Below are positions 14,694 through 21,641 of a stretch of DNA of 26,204 nt, one piece after another (within the stretch, counting starts at the first letter, position 1; each line of letters begins with the position of its first letter). Source of the stretch: an uncultured Clostridia bacterium (GTDB lineage: Bacteria; Bacillota; Clostridia; Oscillospirales; JAAYOS01). The translations under genes were made by a program, and so were the position numbers. The notes under the pieces are model-generated. The model was not told the DNA's origin, ran no database searches, and was given only the letters and a program-made list of their open reading frames with translations. The DNA is taken from the NCBI GenBank assembly GCA_944386395.1, contig CALXAZ010000015.1, forward strand, positions 1-26,204, in the 5' to 3' direction.

Positions 14694-15316
14694 TACGCAT
14701 AAACCTCCTCTATACGAGCCACGGCCTCACGGTCGACGATAAACTTCTTGCCGTTCAGAACATCATATGTGTTAAGAACAGTAGCAATCGTTGTCTTGAC
14801 GCCGGGAATATTGCGCGCGGACTTGATAATGTTTTCATTCGGGGCTGCTGTGACTATAAGAGCGCCATTTCCCGCGCCGACAGCATTGAGGAACCCAGCA
14901 AACTTTTTTGTTTTTATCTCGTCCATATTAAGATTATCGATAACAATTATCTCGTTTGCCGCCGCCTTTGAGCTGAGCGCGCTCTTCAGGGCAAGGCGCC
15001 TTGCCTTCTTATTTATTGTATATGAATAGCTTCTCGGCTTCGGTCCAAGGGCAATGCCCCCGTGTGTCCACTGCGGAGCGCGTATCGAGCCCTGACGGGC
15101 GCGACCGGTACCCTTCTGCCTCCAAGGCTTGCGTCCACCTCCGCTCACCTCTGTTCGGGTGAGGGTCGACTGAGTGCCCTGTCTTTTGTTTGCAAGATGA
15201 TTCTTTACCATGTCATGCATTACCGAGACGTTCGGCTCTATGCCGAAGATAGAATCGGAAAGCTCGATTTCGCCGATCTGCTTGCCGCTCATATCATAAA
15301 CTGCTGCTTTAGGCAT
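14693..15316 (-). CDS. rplD: 50S ribosomal protein L4 (uL4)
   Basis: This 207-residue protein carries the extended tunnel loop GGRKPWRQKGTGRARQGSIRAPQW near residues 60-85 and the globular Rossmann-like remainder (SKAAANEIIVIDNLN..., LNTYDVLNGKKFIVDREAVA). In enterobacteria L4 itself binds the S10 leader and triggers premature termination. The attenuator-like leader upstream of rpsJ here makes a similar role conceivable but unproven. It lies 17 nt after rplC. Confidence 0.98.
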   Translation of the reverse strand: MPKAAVYDMSGKQIGEIELSDSIFGIEPNVSVMHDMVKNHLANKRQGTQSTLTRTEVSGGGRKPWRQKGTGRARQGSIRAPQWTHGGIALGPKPRSYSYTINKKARRLALKSALSSKAAANEIIVIDNLNMDEIKTKKFAGFLNAVGAGNGALIVTAAPNENIIKSARNIPGVKTTIATVLNTYDVLNGKKFIVDREAVARIEEVYA

Positions 15317-15333
15317 GATTCAACTCTCCTCTC

Positions 15334-16029
15334 TTACCGTCTCGCAGATGCCTTCTGCGGATTGGTGCTTACGGTGACCTGTGTGTTCTTAATGAACTGC
15401 TTCTTGACGGTATTCTTGATATACACAAGCCCGCCCTTAGGTCCCGGAATGGCGCCGCGTACCGCGATGACATTCAGCTCTGGATCTACTTTGACTATCG
15501 CAAGATTCTGGACTGTCACCTGCTCGGCTCCCATATGACCAGGCATCTTCTTGCCCTTCATGATACGGGACGGAGTAGAGTTTGCACCCATGGAACCCGC
15601 GTGGCGATGGACAGGACCGCCGCCGTGACTTGTCGGTGTGCGCTGTCCGTTGTAACGCTTGATCGTACCGGCAAAGCCCTTACCTTTGCTTATACCGATA
15701 ACATCGACCTTGTCCCCCTCAGCAAAGATATCAGCCTTGAGAATGTCGCCCACATTAATTGTGGAATCGTCCTCCAGCCTAAATTCCTTGAGATGCTTTT
15801 TCATTGGAAGGTCGTTCTTTTTGAGGTGACCCGCTTCAGGCTTTGTGAGCCTATACTCGGCGATATCGCCGTAACCCAGCTGTATCGAAGCATAGCCTTC
15901 CTTATCCGTTGTTTTTTTCTGGGTAACAACGCAGGGACCTGCTTCAATGATGGTTACCGGAATCACTTTCCCGTCGGCATCAAAGAACTGTGTCATGCCG
16001 ACTTTTTTGCCGATGATTGCCTTTTTCAT
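15334..16029 (-). CDS. rplC: 50S ribosomal protein L3 (uL3)
   Basis: The product is 231 residues when started at the ATG at 16027-16029 (MKKAIIGKKVGMTQFFDADGK). This start is chosen because an AGGAGG site lies 6 nt upstream and the family begins here; the frame stays open 20 codons further upstream but without family similarity. uL3 contacts the peptidyl transferase centre through the loop FAGTIKRYNGQRTPTSHGGG and GSMGANSTPSRIMKGKKMPGH. An 81-nt spacer with two hairpins separates it from rpsJ. Confidence 0.97.
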   Translation of the reverse strand: MKKAIIGKKVGMTQFFDADGKVIPVTIIEAGPCVVTQKKTTDKEGYASIQLGYGDIAEYRLTKPEAGHLKKNDLPMKKHLKEFRLEDDSTINVGDILKADIFAEGDKVDVIGISKGKGFAGTIKRYNGQRTPTSHGGGPVHRHAGSMGANSTPSRIMKGKKMPGHMGAEQVTVQNLAIVKVDPELNVIAVRGAIPGPKGGLVYIKNTVKKQFIKNTQVTVSTNPQKASARR

Positions 16030-16054
16030 TGAAATCCTCCTATAAAGGTTATTG

Positions 16055-16101
16055 GTTGGTCTTTTTACCAACTTGACCCGCCCGCACACCTACGTGTACG
16101 G
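16055..16101 (-). other. Two hairpins in the rpsJ-rplC spacer
   Basis: In RNA order, a CCGTACAC/GTGTGCGG stem with one G-U pair and loop GTAG (16082-16101) is followed by a perfect GTTGGT/ACCAAC stem with an A-rich loop (16055-16072). The second ends just before the rplC ribosome binding site. There is no U-run after either. Role unknown. Confidence 0.45.
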
Positions 16102-16110
16102 ACAAGGGGC

Positions 16111-16422
16111 TTACAGCTTTATCTCGATCTCGACGCCTGCCGGAAGATCAAGGGACATGAGAGCCTCGACCGTCTTCTGCGCAGGATTGAGAATATCGAT
16201 GAGTCTCTTGTGTGTACGGCGTTCAAACTGCTCGCGGCTGTCCTTGTTGACATGAGGAGAGCGGAGAATGGTTATGATCTCGCGCTTTGTCGGGAGCGGT
16301 ATCGGCCCGGAAACGCCAGCGCCTGTGCGCTTTGCGGTTTCAACGATACGCTCTGCCGCTTGGTCGATGAGCTGATGGTCGTACGCCTTAAGTCTTATGC
16401 GAATTGTTTCCTTCTGTGCCAT
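16111..16422 (-). CDS. rpsJ: 30S ribosomal protein S10 (uS10)
   Basis: The 103-residue product (MAQKETIRIRLKAYDHQLIDQAAERIVETAKRTGA, then GPIPLPTKREIITILRSPHVNKDSREQFERRTHKR) is a textbook uS10, a 30S head protein that also acts as NusE in antitermination complexes. It is the first gene of the cluster, with AAGGAGG 9 nt before the ATG. It lies ~280 nt downstream of the predicted transcription start, behind a structured leader with an intrinsic-terminator hairpin. Confidence 0.99.
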   Translation of the reverse strand: MAQKETIRIRLKAYDHQLIDQAAERIVETAKRTGAGVSGPIPLPTKREIITILRSPHVNKDSREQFERRTHKRLIDILNPAQKTVEALMSLDLPAGVEIEIKL

Positions 16423-16700
16423 GTAAAAATTTCCTCCTTATGCGTTATACGCAAATCCTGCCCGCATACGGTGAGAAAAACTGTACACTATGCCGTGTGT
16501 TTCATGCCTGGGCACAAAAAAACCGGATGAAATCCGGCCGAACACAGCTAGCGCATGAATCTGTCGTTCCCAGCCGCCCGATTTCGGACATACTCCGCGA
16601 AAGTTACCCGCTCACCCGGATTTTCAGCGAAAACGCTGCAATATCCAGTGTTTTGCGGCAATCTCCCGCATCATCGCGTGATGTGCCTACACAGGCACTT
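16423..16700 (-). promoter_or_regulatory. Structured S10-operon leader, candidate attenuator
   Basis: The ~278-nt leader of rpsJ contains no convincing ORF but is rich in secondary structure. In RNA order there is first a perfect GTGCCT-GTGT-AGGCAC hairpin at the predicted 5' end (16683-16698). An ATCA/TGAT hairpin (about 16669-16682) competes with a GCGG/CCGC pair (16655-16669). A long stem-loop spans 16613-16650, with CAC-TGGAT pairing ATCCG-GTG around an inner CAGCG-TTTT-CGCTG. A GAACGACAG/CTGTGTTC stem follows (16540-16569), then a strong terminator (16516-16537). The strand AAATCCGG of the long stem-loop (16616-16623) is perfectly complementary to CCGGATTT of the terminator (16530-16537), so alternative pairing could disrupt the terminator. 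I do not recognise it as a known family from memory; an r-protein leader is the best guess. Confidence 0.6.
16516..16537 (-). terminator. Intrinsic terminator inside the S10 leader
   Basis: The minus strand forms CCGGAT-TTC-ATCCGG followed by seven U residues. It would stop transcription about 180 nt after the predicted start and ~95 nt before rpsJ. With the strong promoter upstream and no gene in between, premature termination or attenuation is the natural reading. Confidence 0.75.
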
Positions 16701-16704
16701 TGAT

Positions 16705-16733
16705 AGTATACCCCAGTCCCACTCCTTTGTCAA
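16705..16733 (-). promoter_or_regulatory. Strong sigma-70/SigA promoter of the S10 operon
   Basis: On the minus strand a perfect TTGACA (16728-16733) is separated by exactly 17 bp from TATACT (16705-16710). The DNA upstream is A/T-tract rich (GAAAAAATTGCAAAAAAC), resembling an UP element. Transcription should begin near 16698-16700, right at the base of the first leader hairpin. Confidence 0.9.
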
Positions 16734-16873
16734 TATGTTTTTTGCAATTTTTTCTTAAAAATCTAACCTCCCACAATAATATATCATATCACCCATTTCC
16801 TGCAAGCTACAGCTATGTTACTTATGCTCTTTTTCTGTTACGGTTTTGTCTTAATTTTGTTTGTCATTATGAG

Positions 16874-16902
16874 TTGTTTTGTGTCGCTATTTCTGATACA
16901 AT
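16874..16902 (+). promoter_or_regulatory. Promoter of the acyltransferase-DHHW operon
   Basis: TTGTTT (16874-16879), a 17-bp spacer, then TACAAT (16897-16902) with a TGN extended -10 (TGA). The predicted start near 16909 gives a ~107-nt leader. It is a reasonable SigA-type promoter, weaker than the S10 promoter facing the other way. Confidence 0.6.
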
Positions 16903-17015
16903 TTTTCCTGCACCTGAGATATTATGTAAATCTGTTTGCAAGCTCCTTGTTATGGGATATTTCACCCGTAGCAGGGGGAAAGTATTCTTTGCAACATCAA
17001 CTCGCGGAGGTCGTT

Positions 17016-18434
17016 ATGGTCTTTTCCAGCTTGCTTTTCCTTTTTATATTTCTTCCAGCTTCTCTTCTTTTATATTATATATGTCCAGGCATACGCTCAA
17101 AAAATATTGTCCTCACGATTCTTTCACTTTTGTTCTATGCCTGGGGCGAACCCTTCTGGGTAATCCTCCTCATAATCAGTGCAGCAGTCGATTATACCAA
17201 TGGTCGCATAATCGATAAGTTTCGCGGAAAATGGCAGGCAAAAGCGGCATTTATTGCCTCTCTTGTTATTAACCTATCTTTACTGGGAGTGTTCAAGTAT
17301 GGCAGCTTTATCGTTGAGAACATAAATTCGCTTACAGGGCTTGCCCTTTCATTTCCTTTGCTCACCCTACCCATAGGTATATCATTTTATACCTTTCAAA
17401 CGATGTCCTATTCCATAGACGTCTACCGCGACAAGGTCCCCGTACAGAAGTCATTTGGGGATTTTCTGCTGTTTGTTTCGCTGTTTCCACAGCTCATTGC
17501 TGGTCCGATACTCCGCTATTCTGATATAGCAGCTCAGCTTAGTTCGCGGCACACGACAGCCCGAGACTTTGCATATGGTACCACCAGGTTTATATGTGGA
17601 CTTGGCAAAAAGGTGCTTATCTCCAACTACGCAAGCGCTGTAGTGGATACGGTATTTACCGGGAACCAACTTTCGTCAATCCCCGTCTTACAAATGTGGC
17701 TTGGTATTATAATGTATGCCTTCCATATCTATTTCGATTTTTCCGGCTACTCTGACATGGCAATCGGGCTTGGGGCAATGTTTGGCTTTAAGTATACGGA
17801 AAACTTCCGTTATCCTTACATTTCCGGTTCCATAACCGACTTCTGGCGCAGATGGCACATCTCTCTGAGCTCCTTTTTCCGCGACTATGTATATATTCCT
17901 CTCGGCGGCAACAGGCGCTTCCAGCTCCGCAATATGTTTATTGTGTGGGCTCTGACGGGGCTCTGGCACGGGGCAAGCTGGAATTTTGTGCTGTGGGGGC
18001 TCTACTTTTTCCTGCTTCTGGCTCTTGAAAAATACCTGTTTGCCGGCATCCTGCGCCGTCTACCGGGAATAATCAAAATTCCCTGGACCTTCTTCCTCGT
18101 CCTTATAGGCTGGGTGTTTTTCTACTTTACCAACACAGCGGATATCCTTCCCGCATTTAAATCGCTTTTTGGGCTTTCGGGCAACCTCCTGTCAAATTCA
18201 GCCACGCGCCTACTTCTTATAAATAACCTCCCTCTGCTGATAATTTGCCTGATAGGCGCTACTCCAATTTTTTCAAATATCGCACACAGGTTTATGCTCG
18301 ACTTCTCAAAACGCAGAATCCCCGGCTGGTTCTATTCCGCCTCAGCAATCACGTATAATACCGCAATGCTGTTCCTATGCACCGTATCTCTGATAGGTTC
18401 TACACACAATCCATTTATCTATTTTAGGTTCTAA
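17016..18434 (+). CDS. MBOAT O-acyltransferase, AlgI/DltB-like
   Basis: This 472-residue polytopic membrane protein belongs to the MBOAT family. AlgI-type landmarks are LPIGISFYTFQTMSYSIDVY, FPQLIAGPILRYSDI, FDFSGYSDMAIGLGAMFGF, and DFWRRWHISLSSFFRDYVY followed by IPLGG (His281). The catalytic histidine is His318 in LTGLWHGASWNF. Such proteins pass acyl (usually acetyl) groups across the membrane onto exopolysaccharide or cell-wall polymers. The start is ATG 17016, 5 nt after GGAGG; a longer frame upstream lacks a ribosome binding site. The next gene, 10 nt on, encodes the usual extracellular partner. The acceptor polymer cannot be told from the sequence. Confidence 0.93.
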   Translation: MVFSSLLFLFIFLPASLLLYYICPGIRSKNIVLTILSLLFYAWGEPFWVILLIISAAVDYTNGRIIDKFRGKWQAKAAFIASLVINLSLLGVFKYGSFIVENINSLTGLALSFPLLTLPIGISFYTFQTMSYSIDVYRDKVPVQKSFGDFLLFVSLFPQLIAGPILRYSDIAAQLSSRHTTARDFAYGTTRFICGLGKKVLISNYASAVVDTVFTGNQLSSIPVLQMWLGIIMYAFHIYFDFSGYSDMAIGLGAMFGFKYTENFRYPYISGSITDFWRRWHISLSSFFRDYVYIPLGGNRRFQLRNMFIVWALTGLWHGASWNFVLWGLYFFLLLALEKYLFAGILRRLPGIIKIPWTFFLVLIGWVFFYFTNTADILPAFKSLFGLSGNLLSNSATRLLLINNLPLLIICLIGATPIFSNIAHRFMLDFSKRRIPGWFYSASAITYNTAMLFLCTVSLIGSTHNPFIYFRF

Positions 18435-18444
18435 GGAGAAAAAC

Positions 18445-19839
18445 ATGTCCCGTTGGTACTATCTGATAATAATCTGCTTTATTCTTCCTATTTTCATATT
18501 TGGAGCGGTTAGCGTTTTCGACACTGACGCTACCATATCCATTTCCGAAAACCGCAATCTTGCAAAAATGCCGCAGTTCTCGCTTGAGAGCCTCTTTAAT
18601 GGCAGCTTTACCTCCTCTTTTGAGAAGTATTTCTCCGATACCTTTCCCCTCAGAGAGAAAATGCTCGAAGCAAACCGAAATCTTAACCGCCTGTACTACT
18701 TTACCCCGGAAAGCAGCAGCAACGATCTAACTCTCTTAATACCCCAGACCGGTGATAATGTTGTCTCGGGTGGCGAAGCTCTCCCCACTGACCCGACCGA
18801 ATCTACCGGCGTTTCCCACCAGCCCACCACCCCCTCAGATACTGAACCGGAAACAGAGACCACCGCTGCTCCATCAACGGAGGAAACCCTCCCTGAGCTA
18901 AACACACCAGAGGACGCCGATCTTCACGAAGGAAGCATAATCATCGTTGGCAACCGGGCAATGGAGATCTGCTACACCAACCAGGAAAACATGTCTCTCT
19001 ATGCCACAACCGTCAGCAGTTATGCAGAAGCTCTCCCCGGTGTGCGCGTGATATCCCTCATAACCCCAAATGGCGGTGAGTTCTATTCTCCGGAGGAATA
19101 TCATTCGGGCAGCATGTCACAAAAAGATATGATTGACAGCGTATATTCCCAGATGGACGACAGTGTTGTTACGGTAGACGCATATTCAGAGCTACGCAAG
19201 CACACCGACAGGTATATCTTTTTCCGCACAGATCATCACTGGACTCAGCTCGGGGCATATTACGCATACACCGCTTTCTGTCAATCAACTGGTCTTGAGC
19301 CCGTCCCTATAGAGGATTTTGAAACCGGCAGCTTTGAGGGATTTGTAGGCAGCATGTACACCTACACCTCCAAGTATCCTCAGTCATCAATACTAAGGGA
19401 CAATCCGGACACCCTGTATTACTACGTTCCAAAAACGGAGTCATCGGCCGTGGCTTATCCCAATATGGAGATGAACGAGTCTGAGGGGTACAAGGTGAGC
19501 GTTGTTGCCACTCAGATAAACTCAGCAAACAAATACCTCTGCTTTCTTGGCGGAGATCAGCCCCTAATCAAGATAACAACAGGCGCAGGTACGGGAAAGA
19601 AAATCGCAGTTGTAAAAGAATCATACGGCAATGCCTTTGTTCCTTTCCTCACAAACCACTACGATGAGATATATGTTATAGATCCAAGGAAGTTCTACGG
19701 CGATGGTACACCGGACATGGATCTTGAAAAGCTTATCTCTGAAAACGAAATTGACGATCTTCTAGTGATAGATTATCCGCTTGTAGTCTCAAACAAGTCC
19801 TATTCAAAAATGCTAGCCAATCTGTTAAAAGAAAAATAA
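18445..19839 (+). CDS. DHHW-family secreted/anchored protein (AlgJ/AlgX-like)
   Basis: The 464-residue protein has a single N-terminal hydrophobic segment (WYYLIIICFILPIFIFGAVSVF, here split as one membrane anchor) and an extracellular body. The signature motif is Asp263-His264-His265-Trp266 in RTDHHWTQLGAYYAY. A serine/glycine ESYGNAFVPFL motif follows near residue 391, as in AlgJ/AlgX SGNH-like acetyltransferase/esterases. Residues ~105-160 are a Pro/Thr/Glu/Ser-rich linker that is probably disordered. Gene pairing with an AlgI-type MBOAT protein is the known arrangement for polymer O-acetylation. The start has AAGGAG 9 nt upstream. The cognate polymer is unknown. Confidence 0.9.
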   Translation: MSRWYYLIIICFILPIFIFGAVSVFDTDATISISENRNLAKMPQFSLESLFNGSFTSSFEKYFSDTFPLREKMLEANRNLNRLYYFTPESSSNDLTLLIPQTGDNVVSGGEALPTDPTESTGVSHQPTTPSDTEPETETTAAPSTEETLPELNTPEDADLHEGSIIIVGNRAMEICYTNQENMSLYATTVSSYAEALPGVRVISLITPNGGEFYSPEEYHSGSMSQKDMIDSVYSQMDDSVVTVDAYSELRKHTDRYIFFRTDHHWTQLGAYYAYTAFCQSTGLEPVPIEDFETGSFEGFVGSMYTYTSKYPQSSILRDNPDTLYYYVPKTESSAVAYPNMEMNESEGYKVSVVATQINSANKYLCFLGGDQPLIKITTGAGTGKKIAVVKESYGNAFVPFLTNHYDEIYVIDPRKFYGDGTPDMDLEKLISENEIDDLLVIDYPLVVSNKSYSKMLANLLKEK

Positions 19840-19842
19840 CCG

Positions 19843-19864
19843 GATGCCGGCAGATGCCGGCATC
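19843..19864 (+). terminator. Probable terminator after the DHHW gene
   Basis: A perfect 9-bp stem, GATGCCGGC with GCCGGCATC around AGAT, starts 3 nt after the DHHW stop. The following TCTTATGTTTG is only moderately U-rich, so termination may be incomplete. Confidence 0.6.
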
Positions 19865-19895
19865 TCTTATGTTTGTGATAAACCATCTATTCTAC

Positions 19896-19924
19896 TTGAC
19901 ATATTTTCCGGCATGTATTAACAT
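19896..19924 (+). promoter_or_regulatory. Promoter of the uridine-kinase-like/smpB operon
   Basis: A consensus TTGACA (19896-19901) and TAACAT (19919-19924) are spaced by 17 bp. The predicted start near 19931 leaves ~86 nt of leader before the first gene at 20017. Confidence 0.65.
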
Positions 19925-20016
19925 TGTTCTTGTCTAATTTACCATGGCGCACAGTGAGGTCTCTGCCTCATAGCAAAATCCAGATATTATAAAAATACAG
20001 AAAAAGGGGAATCAAA

Positions 20017-20574
20017 ATGCCGAAAAAACCCTATTCCGTCGGCATAACTGGCGGAACTTGCAGCGGAAAATCCACCATTACAACAAGGCTCGAGGAGCGG
20101 CTTGGCAGCCGGTATTCGATGAAAGTATTCCATATGGACAGCTACTTTCTACGTCCCGGCTTCAATGTTATCGCTCCTATAACCAGAAAAGAGTATATCG
20201 AGCGTAACCACCCCGATGCCGTTGATATGGAAGGTTTCCTCCGCGATTTTAACGCCGCACTCAGCGACAGCAGCCTCGATCTCGTCATTACTGAGGGTCT
20301 GTTTACCCTCTGGCAGGACGAAGTGAGGGAAAAGCTGGATCTAAAAGTATTTATCGACCTGCAAAGCGACGAGCGCCTCTACCGTCGTATTAAGCGCTGG
20401 CTTGACAGGCAAAGCATGGAGGAAATTGCCGACAGATATCTCGACACCGTGCGCTTCCGTCACGACGAGTTTGTTGAGCCATCAAGGTGGCATGCAGACA
20501 TTGTTATAAACGGAAATCTCGATTCAAATGCAGGAACTGATATACTTGTAAGCTACATAAAATCAAACTTATAA
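20017..20574 (+). CDS. Uridine-kinase-like P-loop protein, copy 1
   Basis: This 185-residue protein has a Walker A motif GGTCSGKST at residues 12-20. HMDSYFLRP corresponds to the DSFY base-binding region of uridine kinase, RNHPDAVDM to its HPDAFD segment, and LVITEGLFTLW to the IEGIL strand. The C-terminal half keeps the lid-like RRIKRWLDRQSMEEIADRYL and VEPSRWHADIVING. Uridine kinases phosphorylate uridine/cytidine with ATP or GTP. This protein is slightly short (usual ~205-215) and has a Cys in the P-loop, so the true substrate is uncertain. It is followed 20 nt later by a close paralogue. Confidence 0.85.
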   Translation: MPKKPYSVGITGGTCSGKSTITTRLEERLGSRYSMKVFHMDSYFLRPGFNVIAPITRKEYIERNHPDAVDMEGFLRDFNAALSDSSLDLVITEGLFTLWQDEVREKLDLKVFIDLQSDERLYRRIKRWLDRQSMEEIADRYLDTVRFRHDEFVEPSRWHADIVINGNLDSNAGTDILVSYIKSNL

Positions 20575-20594
20575 AAGGGAAAGGAACGATCCAC

Positions 20595-21155
20595 ATGTCT
20601 AAAAAACCATACGTTGTCGGCATTGCCGGAGGAACATGCAGCGGAAAATCCACCATTACCACAAGGCTCGAGGAGCTTCTCGGTCAGGACTACAAGGTTG
20701 CCGTTATCCACATGGACAAATACTATAAGCGCCCCGGGATAACAGTCATTGCCCCGATAACCCGCATAGAATATGCCGAGCACAACCATCCCGACGCAAT
20801 GAACCTCGACCTGATGTTTAGCGATTTTGACGCCGCAATATCCGATGAGACAAACGATATAGTCCTCATCGAGGGATTATTTGCTCTTTATCTGGACACA
20901 ATCAGAGAAAAGCTTTCTCTCAAGGTGTTCATCGACCTCAAAAGTGACGAGCGTCTCTACCGCCGTATCAAGCGCTGGCTCGACCGACAGAGCATGGAAG
21001 AGATTGCCGACAGATATCTCGACACCGTGCGTTTCAGACATGATGAGCTTGTTGAGCCATCGAGATGGCACGCGGATATGATAATCAACGGAACTCTTGA
21101 TACAAACAAGGGTACCGACATACTTATAAATTATATTAAGTCGCATGTCGGCTGA
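20595..21155 (+). CDS. Uridine-kinase-like P-loop protein, copy 2
   Basis: The 186-residue product is a paralogue of the preceding gene: same GGTCSGKST P-loop (residues 12-20), PITRIEYAEHNHPDA, and an almost unchanged block DERLYRRIKRWLDRQSMEEI followed by ADRYLDTVRFRHDE. The substrate-side region differs: HMDKYYKRP here versus HMDSYFLRP in copy 1, and LIEGLFALYLD versus LITEGLFTLW-type residues. This hints at divergence in specificity after tandem duplication. It precedes smpB by 24 nt in the same direction. Exact substrate is not known. Confidence 0.85.
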   Translation: MSKKPYVVGIAGGTCSGKSTITTRLEELLGQDYKVAVIHMDKYYKRPGITVIAPITRIEYAEHNHPDAMNLDLMFSDFDAAISDETNDIVLIEGLFALYLDTIREKLSLKVFIDLKSDERLYRRIKRWLDRQSMEEIADRYLDTVRFRHDELVEPSRWHADMIINGTLDTNKGTDILINYIKSHVG

Positions 21156-21179
21156 ACCCGGAACTTTAGGAGGTAATCA

Positions 21180-21641
21180 ATGCCCGCTGGAGCAAAGACA
21201 GTTTCATCAAATCGCAAGGCTTTTCACGACTACTTTATCGAGGAAAAATACGAGGCAGGGATAGAGCTGTTTGGCACCGAAGTCAAGTCAATACGTCAGG
21301 GAACTCTAAATCTCAAGGATAGTTACTGCACGATAAAAGACGGGGAGCTATTTGTCCGAGGTATGCACATCAGTCCATATGAAAAGGGCAATATTTTCAA
21401 TAAAGACCCTGTCCGTGTGAGGCGGCTTCTTATGCACAAGCGTGAAATAAACAAGCTCGCCGCAAAGGTACAGCAGGACGGCTATGCCCTCGTTCCCCTT
21501 TCGGTATATCTGCGTGGTCCATATGTAAAAGTGGAAATTGGGCTTGCAAAAGGAAAAAAGCTCCACGACAAAAGAGAAGCTGCGAAAGCGCGAGATGCAA
21601 AGCGCGAGATAGCAGGGGTACTAAAGGATCGTAACAGATGA
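21180..21641 (+). CDS. smpB: SsrA-binding protein SmpB
   Basis: This 153-residue protein matches SmpB in length and motifs: NRKAFHDYFIEEKYEAGIEL, GTEVKSIRQGTLNLKDSY, ISPYEKGNIFNKDPVRVRRLL and the basic C-terminal tail GKKLHDKREAAKARDAKRE, which folds into the empty mRNA channel. SmpB binds tmRNA and delivers it to stalled ribosomes. The ATG follows AGGAGG by 6 nt. tmRNA itself lies 770 nt downstream, so both partners of trans-translation are together. The stop overlaps the next gene (ATGA). Confidence 0.98.
   Translation: MPAGAKTVSSNRKAFHDYFIEEKYEAGIELFGTEVKSIRQGTLNLKDSYCTIKDGELFVRGMHISPYEKGNIFNKDPVRVRRLLMHKREINKLAAKVQQDGYALVPLSVYLRGPYVKVEIGLAKGKKLHDKREAAKARDAKREIAGVLKDRNR

Larger units (their letters stand above)
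16423..17015. other. 593-bp divergent intergenic region
   Basis: This stretch between rpsJ and the acyltransferase gene holds the S10 leader and promoter on the minus strand and the acyltransferase promoter on the plus strand. The plus-strand frame open from 16815 encodes a hydrophobic run before 17016. The predicted promoter lies inside it and a good ribosome binding site precedes 17016, so I treat it as non-coding. Confidence 0.7.
20017..21155 (+). repeat. Tandem gene duplication
   Basis: The two kinase-like genes are similar at DNA level. The clearest match is an identical ~29-nt run (ATTGCCGACAGATATCTCGA and following bases) beginning near 20425 in copy 1 and 21003 in copy 2. A second near-identical stretch covers the P-loop codons. 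Similarity is lower between these blocks, which fits an old duplication under selection or partial gene conversion. Confidence 0.8.

Noticed and set aside
16815..17015. N-terminal extension of the acyltransferase by 67 codons
   Set aside because: The predicted promoter lies within it, no ribosome binding site precedes 16815, and the ATG at 17016 has GGAGG at 5 nt and fits the family start.
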